From the NCBI GenBank assembly GCA_023230905.1, contig JALNWL010000117.1:1-7933 (forward strand): a stretch of 7,933 bases of DNA, written 5' to 3'. Within the stretch, counting starts at the first letter, position 1, and every line of letters starts with the position of its first letter. The notes under the pieces are model-generated. The model was not told the origin of the DNA, made no database searches, and was given only the letters and a program-made list of their open reading frames with translations. Below are positions 1 through 6,027 of this stretch, piece after piece. The position numbers and the translations under genes were made by a program. This DNA comes from Syntrophales bacterium. GTDB lineage: Bacteria > Desulfobacterota > Syntrophia > Syntrophales > UBA2251.

Positions 1-2
1 AC

Positions 3-968
3 GCGGGCCTGCCGTTCTGCCCGGAGGCCGCCGGGGAACCGTGGCGCATGCGCGCCGCCGCCCTGCTGAACGTCACCCTGAACCTGCCCCGCCTCGCCTA
101 CCGGGCGGGCGGGGATGAGCGGCTCCTGTTCGGACTGATCTCCGAGCTGCTGGCCCTGGCGGTCCGTGCGCAGGTCGAGAAAAAGGCCTTTCTCAAGCGG
201 ATTCTCGGCCTCGGGGCCCGCGGCCCCCTCGCGCTGCTCGCGATGGACCGGGACGGCGCGCCCTATCTCGACCTGGATCGGGCGGGCGGCCTCATCGGGA
301 TGGTCGGCCTGAACGAGCTCGTCCAGATCCACACGGGCGGGCAACTGCACGCCTCGCCCGCGGCCCTTGCGTTCGGCCTCAAGGTCGTCTCGCACATGAA
401 GGACGAGGTGGAGGCCCTCGGGCGCGCCCGCGGGATTCCCCTGGCGCTGGAGCAGACGCCCGCGGAGACGACGGCCCACCGGTTTGCCCGTCTCGACCTC
501 CGCTTCCACTCCCCGGCCTCCGGTCGCATCGTCAAGGGCAGCATCGCCCGGGGGGACGTCTATTACACGAACTCCACGCACCTTTACGTCGGGGCGGCGG
601 TGACGCCTCCGGAACGGATCGAGATGGAGGGTCGCTTCCATCCGCTGATTCCCTCGGACGCCATCACCCACGTCTTCCTGGGGGACGTCCGTCCGTCCGG
701 GGCGGCACTCGCGCGCCTTGTCGAGACGGCCTTCCGGCAGACCGCCTGCGCCCAGATCGCCTTCACGCCGGAGTTCTCCAGCTGCGCCGCCTGCGGGCGC
801 ACCCGGCGGGGTCTGTTCGACCGCTGCCCGGACTGCGGCGCCGACGCCGTGGAAGGGATCACGCGCATCACCCAGTACGTGACGGGCATTTCCAGCTGGA
901 ACAAAGGCAAGCTCGCGGAATTGAAGGATCGGCATCGCCATCCGGGCTTCTTTCCCGATTCGGAATAA
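3..968 (+). CDS. nrdD: Anaerobic (class III) ribonucleoside-triphosphate reductase-type protein, C-terminal part; radical glycine replaced by Gln
   Basis: The reading frame is open from base 3, so the gene starts left of the window; the ATG at 48 is internal. The visible ~321 residues match the C-terminal part of class III reductases: RMRAAALLNVTLNLPRLAY, GLIGMVGLNELVQIHTG, LEQTPAE, VYYTNSTHL, then a zinc ribbon with CxxC pairs at codons 783/792 and 825/834, and an end containing WNKGKLAELKDRHR. NrdD reduces ribonucleoside triphosphates to deoxynucleotides in the anaerobic cytoplasm, using a glycyl radical installed by the radical-SAM activase NrdG. In family members that I recall, the site reads R-x-x-G-Y followed by seven residues to W-N; here it reads RITQY (Gln codon CAG at 873-875) with the same spacing to WN. 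Gln for Gly would prevent canonical radical storage. The thiyl-radical region and any ATP cone lie outside the window. Family assignment is firm; activity as a reductase is uncertain. Confidence 0.9.
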   Translation, partial: AGLPFCPEAAGEPWRMRAAALLNVTLNLPRLAYRAGGDERLLFGLISELLALAVRAQVEKKAFLKRILGLGARGPLALLAMDRDGAPYLDLDRAGGLIGMVGLNELVQIHTGGQLHASPAALAFGLKVVSHMKDEVEALGRARGIPLALEQTPAETTAHRFARLDLRFHSPASGRIVKGSIARGDVYYTNSTHLYVGAAVTPPERIEMEGRFHPLIPSDAITHVFLGDVRPSGAALARLVETAFRQTACAQIAFTPEFSSCAACGRTRRGLFDRCPDCGADAVEGITRITQYVTGISSWNKGKLAELKDRHRHPGFFPDSE

Positions 969-991
969 TCCCCGCCCCCGGTTCGGACCTC

Positions 992-1026
992 TCCGCGAAA
1001 AATCCGCGTTTCCCGGCGAATTCCCG
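992..1026. repeat. Two pairs of 6-bp direct repeats, each spaced 11 bp, upstream of the gmhA promoter
   Basis: TCCGCG occurs at 992-997 and again at 1003-1008. TTCCCG occurs at 1010-1015 and again at 1021-1026. Both pairs repeat at 11 bp, about one helical turn, and end 10 bp before the -35 box at 1036. Such phasing suits a transcription factor binding one DNA face, but six-base words in GC-rich DNA recur easily by chance. No known operator (CIRCE in particular) is recognised. Confidence 0.3.
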
Positions 1027-1035
1027 CTCCCGCCC

Positions 1036-1064
1036 TTGACAGGGGGGGAAAGGATAACTAAATT
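1036..1064 (+). promoter_or_regulatory. Predicted sigma70-type promoter for gmhA-grpE-dnaK
   Basis: A perfect -35 box TTGACA (1036-1041) is followed by a 17 bp spacer and a -10 box TAAATT (1059-1064), which matches 4 of 6 consensus positions including the important first T, A and last T. The stretch 1049-1065 is AT-rich in an otherwise GC-rich region. Transcription would start near 1071. The -35 is preceded by CCC, as in heat-shock sigma32 promoters, but no CCCCAT-like -10 lies at 13-15 bp, so a housekeeping promoter fits better. Confidence 0.65.
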
Positions 1065-1100
1065 ACCGCCAAAATTGAAGGAATGAGAATCGGAATCCGC

Positions 1101-1685
1101 ATGGAAGATCACATCATCCGGTCTTTTAAGGAGGGCAGCGAGCTCAAGGAGGTCTTTCTCAACGAAAACCTCGGACATGTCGTGCGGGCGATCGAAGCCA
1201 TCACCACCGCCCTGCAGGCCGGAAACAAGGTCCTCCTGTTCGGCAACGGCGGGAGCGCCGCCGACGCCCAACACCTTGCCGCCGAATTCGTCAACCGCTT
1301 CATGATCGAGCGGCCCCCGCTGCCGGCGATTGCGCTCAGCACGGACACGTCGATCCTGACCAGTATCGGGAACGATTACGATTTTTCCGAAATCTTCAGC
1401 AAGCAGATCCGCGCGCTCGGCCAGGAGGGGGATGTCGCCTGGGGAATCAGCACCAGCGGCAAATCCGCCAATGTCGTCCGGGGCCTGGAGACGGCGAAGA
1501 AGAAGGGGCTCGTCACGATCGGGCTCACGGGCGGCGACGGCGGGGACATCGCCCGGATCGTAGATTATGCCCTGATCGTCTCCTCGCGCAACACCCCGCG
1601 GGTTCAGGAAGTGCACATCGCCGTGGGGCACGTGATTTGCGAGATGATCGACTATAAACTGTTTCAGCGGCCCGACGCGCCGTAA
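1101..1685 (+). CDS. gmhA: Phosphoheptose isomerase (D-sedoheptulose 7-phosphate isomerase), SIS domain
   Basis: GmhA converts sedoheptulose 7-phosphate to D-glycero-D-manno-heptose 7-phosphate, the first step of the ADP-heptose route to the LPS inner core; it acts in the cytoplasm as a tetramer. The protein is a single SIS domain: GNGGSAADAQHLAAEFVNRF, ISTSGKSANV, LTGGDGGDIA and VQEVHIAVGHVICEMID. Counting from the alternative ATG at 1083, E68 and H183 align with the catalytic Glu65 and His180 of the E. coli enzyme. Length (194 aa from 1101, 200 from 1083) is normal. I prefer 1101 (MEDHIIRSF) because relatives start at this point, but the ribosome-binding evidence is poor for both: AAGGA at 1078-1082 touches ATG 1083 and lies 18 nt from ATG 1101. 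DiaA is a related SIS protein, but the catalytic pair and high similarity favour GmhA. It is first gene of a run with grpE (29 bp gap) and dnaK. Confidence 0.92.
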   Translation: MEDHIIRSFKEGSELKEVFLNENLGHVVRAIEAITTALQAGNKVLLFGNGGSAADAQHLAAEFVNRFMIERPPLPAIALSTDTSILTSIGNDYDFSEIFSKQIRALGQEGDVAWGISTSGKSANVVRGLETAKKKGLVTIGLTGGDGGDIARIVDYALIVSSRNTPRVQEVHIAVGHVICEMIDYKLFQRPDAP

Positions 1686-1714
1686 GATAACGAAAGGAAC
1701 GAGCGGCAAAGATC

Positions 1715-2314
1715 ATGGTAAAAAAAGGTAAAAAGGACTCTGTGGTGACAGCCGCGTTTGAGACCTCGTCCATGCCGGAGGCCGGGGACGGTCGTCCGGA
1801 GACCGATCGGACGGTCGGTGAAGACTTGGACGCGTTGAGGGCGAAGCTTCATGAGAAGGAACAGGAGGCGGCGGAGAATTACGACCGGTACGTCCGGGCC
1901 GTGGCCGATCTGGAAAACTACAAAAAACGCGCCCTGAGGGACAAGGCGGATGCCGTCAAATACGGCAACGAAAACGTGATCCGCGACCTGCTGCCGTTGA
2001 CGGACAGTCTGGACCGGGCCCTCAAGCAGGCGGAGGCCTCCTGCGATTTCGAGGCCTTCCGGAAAGGCTTGGAAATGCTGCGCGTGCAACTGCTGGGCTC
2101 TCTGGAGAAGCACGGGGTGCAGGCGATCGACAGCCTGGAAAAACCGTTCGACCCCAATGTTCACGAGGCCATGATGCAGGTGGACAGCGACGCCCATGAG
2201 GACAACCAGGTCGTCGACGAGTTCGAGAAGGGCTATACGCTCAACGGGCGGCTGCTTCGGCCTGCCCGGGTCTCGGTCTGCAAGAAGAGAACGAACGAAG
2301 GTGTGTGCGAATAA
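1715..2314 (+). CDS. grpE: GrpE, nucleotide exchange factor of DnaK (Hsp70)
   Basis: GrpE is a cytoplasmic homodimer that releases ADP from DnaK and so resets the chaperone cycle. The 199 residues have a variable acidic N-terminal stretch (about 1-35), a long helical/coiled-coil part from about 36 containing DRYVRAVADLENYKKRALRD, the LLPLTDSLDRAL helix, and the C-terminal beta domain. The family signature is clear: FDPNVHEAM at 145-153, followed by GYTLNGRLLRPARVSV. Length is typical. The ATG at 1715 begins MVKKGKK; the nearest purine-rich site, AAAGGA at 1693-1698, is 16 nt away, which is long, so translation may depend on coupling with gmhA. The gene lies 29 bp after gmhA and 39 bp before dnaK, with no promoter or terminator evident between them, so co-transcription is likely. 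The usual neighbour hrcA is absent. Confidence 0.97.
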   Translation: MVKKGKKDSVVTAAFETSSMPEAGDGRPETDRTVGEDLDALRAKLHEKEQEAAENYDRYVRAVADLENYKKRALRDKADAVKYGNENVIRDLLPLTDSLDRALKQAEASCDFEAFRKGLEMLRVQLLGSLEKHGVQAIDSLEKPFDPNVHEAMMQVDSDAHEDNQVVDEFEKGYTLNGRLLRPARVSVCKKRTNEGVCE

Positions 2315-2337
2315 ACGAATGCGAGGCAAGCGTCATG

Positions 2338-2344
2338 AAGGAGG
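2338..2344 (+). promoter_or_regulatory. Strong Shine-Dalgarno site for dnaK
   Basis: AAGGAGG lies 9 nt before the dnaK ATG at 2354 and is close to a full match to the anti-Shine-Dalgarno sequence. It is much stronger than the sites before gmhA and grpE, which fits the need for more DnaK than GrpE from a shared transcript. No pairing partner that would make an RNA thermometer was seen just upstream. Confidence 0.75.
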
Positions 2345-2353
2345 ATAGATAAC

Positions 2354-4276
2354 ATGGGAAAAATCATCGGAATCGATTTGGGAACAACCAATTCCTGCGT
2401 CGCCATCATGGAAGGCGGGGATCCGGCCGTTATCGCCAATCAGGAGGGCAACCGGACCACGCCGTCGATCGTGGCGTTTACCGAGAGCGGCGAACGGCTG
2501 GTGGGTCAGGTGGCGAAACGCCAGGCCATTACCAACCCGGAGAACACCGTTTACGCCATCAAGCGGATGATCGGTCGTAAATACACCTCGAAAGAGGTCC
2601 AGTACGACAAGACCATCTCCCCCTACCAGATCACCGAAGCCTCGAACGGCGACGCCCAGGTGACGGTCCGCGGACGGAATTACAGCCCGGCGGAGATCTC
2701 CTCCATGGTGCTGACGAAAATGAAGCAGACGGCCGAGGACTATCTGGGCGAGAAGGTCACCGATGCCGTCATCACCGTGCCGGCCTACTTTAACGATTCG
2801 CAGCGTCAGGCGACCAAGGACGCCGGCAAGGTGGCGGGGCTCAACGTTCTCAGGATCATCAACGAACCGACGGCGGCGGCCCTGGCCTACGGCCTCGACA
2901 AGAAGAAGGACGAGAAGATCGCCGTCTTCGACCTGGGCGGCGGGACCTTCGACATCTCTATCCTGGAGCTGGGCGACGGCGTTTTTGAAGTCAAATCCAC
3001 GAACGGCGACACCCATCTGGGCGGCGAGGACTTCGACCAGCGCCTGATCGACTACCTCGCCACGGAGTTCAAGAAAGACCAGGGGATCGACATTCGCAGC
3101 GACCGCATGGCGCTCCAGCGGCTGAAGGAGGCGGCGGAAAAGGCGAAGATGGAATTGTCCACCTCCATGGAGACGGACGTGAACCTGCCCTTCATCACCG
3201 CCGACGCCTCGGGTCCCAAGCACCTGAACGTCAAGATCACGCGCGCCAAACTGGAGGCCCTCGTGGAGGAGCTCATCGAAAAGCTCGATGCGCCCTGTCG
3301 GACCGCCCTGAAGGATGCGGGACTGACGCCCGGCCAGATCGACGAGGTGATTCTGGTCGGCGGCATGACGCGGATGCCCCGCGTCCAGCAGAAGGTGAAG
3401 GAGCTGTTCGGCAAGGAGCCCCACAAGGGGGTCAACCCCGACGAGGTGGTGGCCGTGGGCGCGGCGATCCAGGGCGGTGTGCTCTCGGGCGACGTCAAGG
3501 ACGTGCTCCTGCTCGATGTGACCCCCCTGTCCCTCGGGATCGAAACGCTGGGCGGCGTCATGACGCGGCTCATCGAGAAGAACACGACGATCCCGACCCG
3601 GAAGAGCCAGATCTTTTCCACGGCGGCGGACAACCAGCCGGCGGTGAGCATCCACGTCCTCCAGGGCGAGCGGCCCATGGCGGCGGACAACCGCACCCTG
3701 GGGCGGTTCGAGCTCGTCGGGATTCCCCCGGCGCCGCGCGGCATGCCCCAGATCGAGGTGACGTTCGACATCGACGCCAACGGCATCGTCCACGTCGCCG
3801 CGAAGGATCTCGGCACGGGCAAGGAGCAGAGCATCAAGATCACGGCGTCGAGCGGGCTTTCGGAAGAGGAGATCCAGAAACTCGTCCGCGAGGCCGAGGC
3901 GCACGCCGGCGAGGACCAGAAGAAAAAGGACCTGATCGAGGCTCGCAACCAGGCCGATGCCATGGCCTACAGCGTCGAGAAGAACATCAAGGAGTTCGGC
4001 GACAAGATCGGGTCTGATGAAAAGACCCGGATCGAGGAGGCCATCGCGAAGGTCAAGAAGACCATCGAGGGGGATGACCTGGACGCCATCAAGGCCGCCC
4101 AGGAGGAGCTGACCACGGCGTCCCACAAGCTGGCCGAGGCCATGTACGCCCAGTCCACCCAGCAGCAGGCCGGGACCGGCCCCGGGGCGGGCGCGGGCGC
4201 CGACGCCGGCGCCCAGACGGGCGGCGGCAAGAAGGACGACGACGTCGTCGATGCGGACTTCGAGGAAGTGAAGTAG
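2354..4276 (+). CDS. dnaK: Chaperone protein DnaK (Hsp70)
   Basis: DnaK is the ATP-driven cytoplasmic Hsp70 that binds exposed hydrophobic segments of unfolded proteins, working with DnaJ and GrpE. The 640 residues compare with 638 in E. coli. Visible in order: phosphate-1 loop GIDLGTTNSCVAIM at the N-terminus; catalytic K70 in YAIKRMIGR; ITVPAYFNDSQRQATKDA; phosphate-2 motif DLGGGTFDISIL with T198; the adenosine motif LVGGMTRMPRVQ; the inter-domain linker VLLL at 384-387; the substrate-binding domain with DVTPLSLGIETLGGV and HVLQGERPMAADN; the helical lid; a Gly/Ala-rich stretch near the end; and the acidic tail DDDVVDADFEEVK. The length, NBD insertion and tail mark it as DnaK rather than HscA or HscC. 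It is the last gene before a strong terminator, and no dnaJ follows within the window. Nothing is missing or broken. Confidence 0.99.
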   Translation: MGKIIGIDLGTTNSCVAIMEGGDPAVIANQEGNRTTPSIVAFTESGERLVGQVAKRQAITNPENTVYAIKRMIGRKYTSKEVQYDKTISPYQITEASNGDAQVTVRGRNYSPAEISSMVLTKMKQTAEDYLGEKVTDAVITVPAYFNDSQRQATKDAGKVAGLNVLRIINEPTAAALAYGLDKKKDEKIAVFDLGGGTFDISILELGDGVFEVKSTNGDTHLGGEDFDQRLIDYLATEFKKDQGIDIRSDRMALQRLKEAAEKAKMELSTSMETDVNLPFITADASGPKHLNVKITRAKLEALVEELIEKLDAPCRTALKDAGLTPGQIDEVILVGGMTRMPRVQQKVKELFGKEPHKGVNPDEVVAVGAAIQGGVLSGDVKDVLLLDVTPLSLGIETLGGVMTRLIEKNTTIPTRKSQIFSTAADNQPAVSIHVLQGERPMAADNRTLGRFELVGIPPAPRGMPQIEVTFDIDANGIVHVAAKDLGTGKEQSIKITASSGLSEEEIQKLVREAEAHAGEDQKKKDLIEARNQADAMAYSVEKNIKEFGDKIGSDEKTRIEEAIAKVKKTIEGDDLDAIKAAQEELTTASHKLAEAMYAQSTQQQAGTGPGAGAGADAGAQTGGGKKDDDVVDADFEEVK

Positions 4277-4308
4277 TTTTCTGGAATCAGTCAGACCTGC
4301 GGGTCGCG

Positions 4309-4345
4309 TGCCTGGAAACCTTTTGCGGCTTCCAGGCATTTTTTT
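4309..4345 (+). terminator. Intrinsic terminator after dnaK
   Basis: A 9-bp perfect stem pairs TGCCTGGAA (4309-4317) with TTCCAGGCA (4330-4338) around a 12-nt loop, followed at once by seven T (4339-4345). It begins 32 bp after the dnaK stop and should end the gmhA-grpE-dnaK transcript. CTGGAA also occurs at 4281-4286 and could pair with the same 3' arm, though the nearer copy should win. Confidence 0.93.
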
Positions 4346-4421
4346 GTATCGACGCGAGACCTGAATTCATGTAGGACTGAGATCGTCGGGAGCCGTAATT
4401 TCTTCCCGCACCGAACCTTTG

Positions 4422-4457
4422 CCCGCCGCGCAGCTCGGCGTACCAATCACGGGCGGG
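4422..4457. other. GC-rich inverted repeat in the dnaK-to-nuclease gap
   Basis: CCCGCC (4422-4427) can pair with GGCGGG (4452-4457) around 24 nt. No T-run follows, so it is not an intrinsic terminator. The whole gap from 4346 to 4573 (228 bp) shows no convincing gene; a TTGCCC (4419-4424) with TACCAA (4441-4446) at 16 bp is a weak promoter candidate for the downstream genes. No known riboswitch was recognised. Confidence 0.25.
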
Positions 4458-4488
4458 GGGAGAGGGGCATCGACCCACCTCCCGTGCG

Positions 4489-4503
4489 CGCATCCGGGAT
4501 GCG
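4489..4503. other. 15-bp palindrome upstream of the exported HKD protein
   Basis: CGCATCCGGGATGCG is a perfect inverted repeat of 7 bp arms around one central base. A shorter one, GTCC-GAT-GGAC, follows at 4506-4516. As RNA the longer one cannot fold into a normal hairpin because the loop is one base, so if functional it would be a DNA-binding site for a dimeric protein. It lies 71 bp before the ATG at 4574. The chance of coincidence in GC-rich DNA is considerable. Confidence 0.3.
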
Positions 4504-4573
4504 ATGTCCGATGGACGCGGCGGACCCGTTCCGACTGTTGCGGAAAAATCGAACGCCGAGGAGGGCCGCCGGG

Positions 4574-5119
4574 ATGAACAAACCTCTTGCCGCGTGGATA
4601 TTCGCGGCCGTTTTGGCGATTGTCATCGCTGTGGCCCCCTTTCCCGCGGACGCCTCCATTCGCCTCCTGAAGGACCGGGAATACGTCCGCGATCTGATCC
4701 GGGCGATCGACGGGGCGCGGGAAGAGATCGTCGTCTGCATGTTCCTGTTCAAGGCGAGCGGCTATCGGGGCAGCTATCCGGACCGGGTTGTCGAACGGCT
4801 CCTCAAGGCCGCGCGGCGAGGCGTGCGGGTGGAGGTGGTCCTGGAGCGGGGCGGCGATCCCACCGGTACGGTGGACCGGGACAACGAGGCGACGCGCCGG
4901 CGTCTGGAGCAGGGGGGCGTGCGGACGCGGATGGACTCTCCCCGCCGCACCACCCATACGAAGCTGGTCGTCATCGACCGGCGCACGACCTTCGTCGGCA
5001 GCCACAACCTGACCCACTCGGCCCTGAAAATGAACCACGAACTGTCCGTGGTGATCGATTCACCGGCGGTGGCGGCCGAGACGCTGAAGTACATCCGGAC
5101 GTCCGTGCTGAGGGACTGA
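4574..5119 (+). CDS. Exported single-HKD phospholipase D / Nuc-type endonuclease family protein
   Basis: The 181 residues begin with a signal peptide: MNKP, a hydrophobic run of about 16 residues (6-21), and a likely signal peptidase I site after A25-D26-A27. The mature part has the PLD fold: IRLLKDREYVRDLIRAIDGA, IVVCMFLFK, a segment VERLLKAARRGVRVEVVLERG, and one catalytic motif with H128, K130, D135 and GSHN at 142-145 (HTKLVVID, then GSHNLTHSAL). One HKD motif and this length match Nuc-type phosphodiesterases/endonucleases, which dimerise to build one active site; such proteins cleave phosphodiester bonds of DNA, RNA or phospholipids. Location is inferred as periplasmic or secreted. The ATG at 4574 is preferred because GGAGGG (4560-4565) sits 8 nt upstream and the signal peptide starts exactly there; a GTG at 4484 would add 30 residues and bury the signal. 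surE follows 35 bp later on the same strand. The substrate cannot be told from sequence. Confidence 0.85.
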   Translation: MNKPLAAWIFAAVLAIVIAVAPFPADASIRLLKDREYVRDLIRAIDGAREEIVVCMFLFKASGYRGSYPDRVVERLLKAARRGVRVEVVLERGGDPTGTVDRDNEATRRRLEQGGVRTRMDSPRRTTHTKLVVIDRRTTFVGSHNLTHSALKMNHELSVVIDSPAVAAETLKYIRTSVLRD

Positions 5120-5127
5120 GGGTCCCT
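5111..5127 (+). other. Small hairpin over the stop codon of the HKD gene
   Basis: AGGGAC (5111-5116) pairs with GTCCCT (5122-5127) around a 5-nt loop containing the TGA stop. No T-run follows, so it should not terminate transcription. It could affect mRNA stability or translation between this gene and surE, but may be incidental. Confidence 0.3.
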
Positions 5128-5154
5128 GCGGACGGCTTGAGGAGTCGGAACACC

Positions 5155-5916
5155 ATGCGTTACCTGTTGACCAATGATGACGGGATCTATGCCCGGGGGC
5201 TGAGCGCCCTGTATCAGGAGCTCTCCCGGGATGCGGAGTGTCTGATCGTGGCGCCGGAAATCGAGCAGAGCGCCGTCGGGCACGCCATCACGCTCCTGCG
5301 CCCGCTGATGGTAAGGCGGGCGAAGCGGGAAGGGGAGTTTTACGGATACGCCGTGCTCGGAACGCCGGCGGACTGCGTGAAGCTGGGCATCCGGGAGCTT
5401 GTCCGTGAACCCGTGGACCTGGTCGTTTCCGGAATCAACCGGGGGGCGAACGTCGGCATCAACGTCCTATATTCGGGGACCGTTTCGGCGGCGACGGAAG
5501 CGGCCATCCTGGGCGTTCCCGCCATGGCCGTTTCGCTCGACACGCATCGGGAGGCGGACTACACCGTGGCCGCGAAGGTCGCGCGCCGCCTGGCCGCCTG
5601 GATGACGAACAACGGCCTGGGGAGTGGCGTGGCCCTGAACGTCAACGTTCCGGCGCTGCCGGAAGACCGGATCCGGGGGATCGCCGTGGCCCGACAGGGA
5701 CGGGCGCGGCTGATGGAGAGCTTCGAGCGGCGCGTCGATCCCCGGGAGCATGAGTATTACTGGCTGGCCGGGGAGACCCAACTGGCCGTCGACGAGGAGC
5801 CCGATTCGGATGCCTCCGCCTTGAAGCAGGGCCTGGTCACGATTACGCCGATCGACTACGATCTGACCTGTCACGAAAGCCTGGACAGACTCAAGGATCT
5901 GATCGCGAAAATCTGA
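5155..5916 (+). CDS. surE: 5'/3'-nucleotidase SurE (survival protein E)
   Basis: SurE is a metal-dependent phosphatase that removes phosphate from nucleoside 5'- and 3'-monophosphates and from short polyphosphate; it is cytoplasmic and is linked to stationary-phase survival. The 253 residues show the N-terminal metal site LTNDDG (D8, D9), S39 in the segment EIEQSAVGH, GTPADCVKLGI, and N95 in SGINRGANVG, the four metal-binding residues of the family, followed by YSGTVSAATEAAILGVPAMAVS and the C-terminal VTITPIDYDLT. Length is typical. ATG 5155 begins MRYLLTNDDG, as in relatives, with GAGGAG (5139-5144) 10 nt upstream. The same frame is open far upstream to 4504, but that part overlaps the HKD gene and is not SurE-like, so the longer version is rejected. 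It sits 35 bp behind the HKD gene and may share its transcript. The usual partner pcm is not present here. Confidence 0.97.
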   Translation: MRYLLTNDDGIYARGLSALYQELSRDAECLIVAPEIEQSAVGHAITLLRPLMVRRAKREGEFYGYAVLGTPADCVKLGIRELVREPVDLVVSGINRGANVGINVLYSGTVSAATEAAILGVPAMAVSLDTHREADYTVAAKVARRLAAWMTNNGLGSGVALNVNVPALPEDRIRGIAVARQGRARLMESFERRVDPREHEYYWLAGETQLAVDEEPDSDASALKQGLVTITPIDYDLTCHESLDRLKDLIAKI

Positions 5917-6001
5917 GACGGCATCGACGGGCGGGGCGCGCGGCGATAGGGCGCTTGCCGGCGACCGGACGCGTCACGAAAAGCCCGGGTGGATTCAGGG
6001 A

Positions 6002-6020
6002 CCGGATCGCGAGGATCCGG
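6002..6020. other. Perfect hairpin between convergent surE and universal stress genes
   Basis: CCGGATC (6002-6008) pairs with GATCCGG (6014-6020) around GCGAG. It lies between two converging genes, just after the minus-strand stop region, where a bidirectional terminator would be expected. Neither strand has a following T-run, so it may be a factor-dependent stop or a 3'-end stabilising structure. The rest of 5917-6027 shows nothing else. Confidence 0.4.
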
Positions 6021-6027
6021 GGCGGCG

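Noticed and set aside
1686..1714. Possible CIRCE operator (TTAGCACTC/GAGTGCTAA) before grpE or dnaK.
   Set aside because: No inverted repeat resembling it was found in the gaps at 969-1100, 1686-1714 or 2315-2353.
1664..2329. A 221-codon minus-strand frame opposite grpE.
   Set aside because: It mirrors grpE, whose coding signal is certain, and the translation has no recognisable domain.
2335..2352. A five-codon ATG...TAA mini-frame overlapping the dnaK ribosome binding site.
   Set aside because: Too short to judge; the ATG lacks its own ribosome binding site and chance occurrence is likely, although a leader-peptide role cannot be excluded.
3052..3963. A second long minus-strand frame (303 codons) inside dnaK.
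   Set aside because: Ser/Arg-rich translation opposite conserved dnaK; a composition shadow.
2333..4339. A 668-codon open frame on the minus strand lying opposite all of dnaK.
   Set aside because: Long antisense frames opposite dnaK are a known artefact of strongly biased, GC-rich codon use. The translation is rich in Leu, Arg, Gly and His, matches no family I know, and runs across the terminator.
4484..4573. A GTG start at 4484 giving the HKD protein 30 more residues.
   Set aside because: It would bury a good signal peptide, has no ribosome binding site, and ATG 4574 has GGAGGG at ideal spacing.
4346..4573. A riboswitch or small RNA in the gap after the dnaK terminator.
   Set aside because: The inverted repeats there match no riboswitch consensus I know, and there is no terminator that would end a small RNA.
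4504..5916. A 470-codon open frame that would fuse a long N-terminal extension to SurE.
   Set aside because: The first 217 codons are out of frame over the HKD gene and give Arg/Gly/Pro-rich low-complexity protein. SurE has a normal length, start motif and ribosome binding site at 5155.
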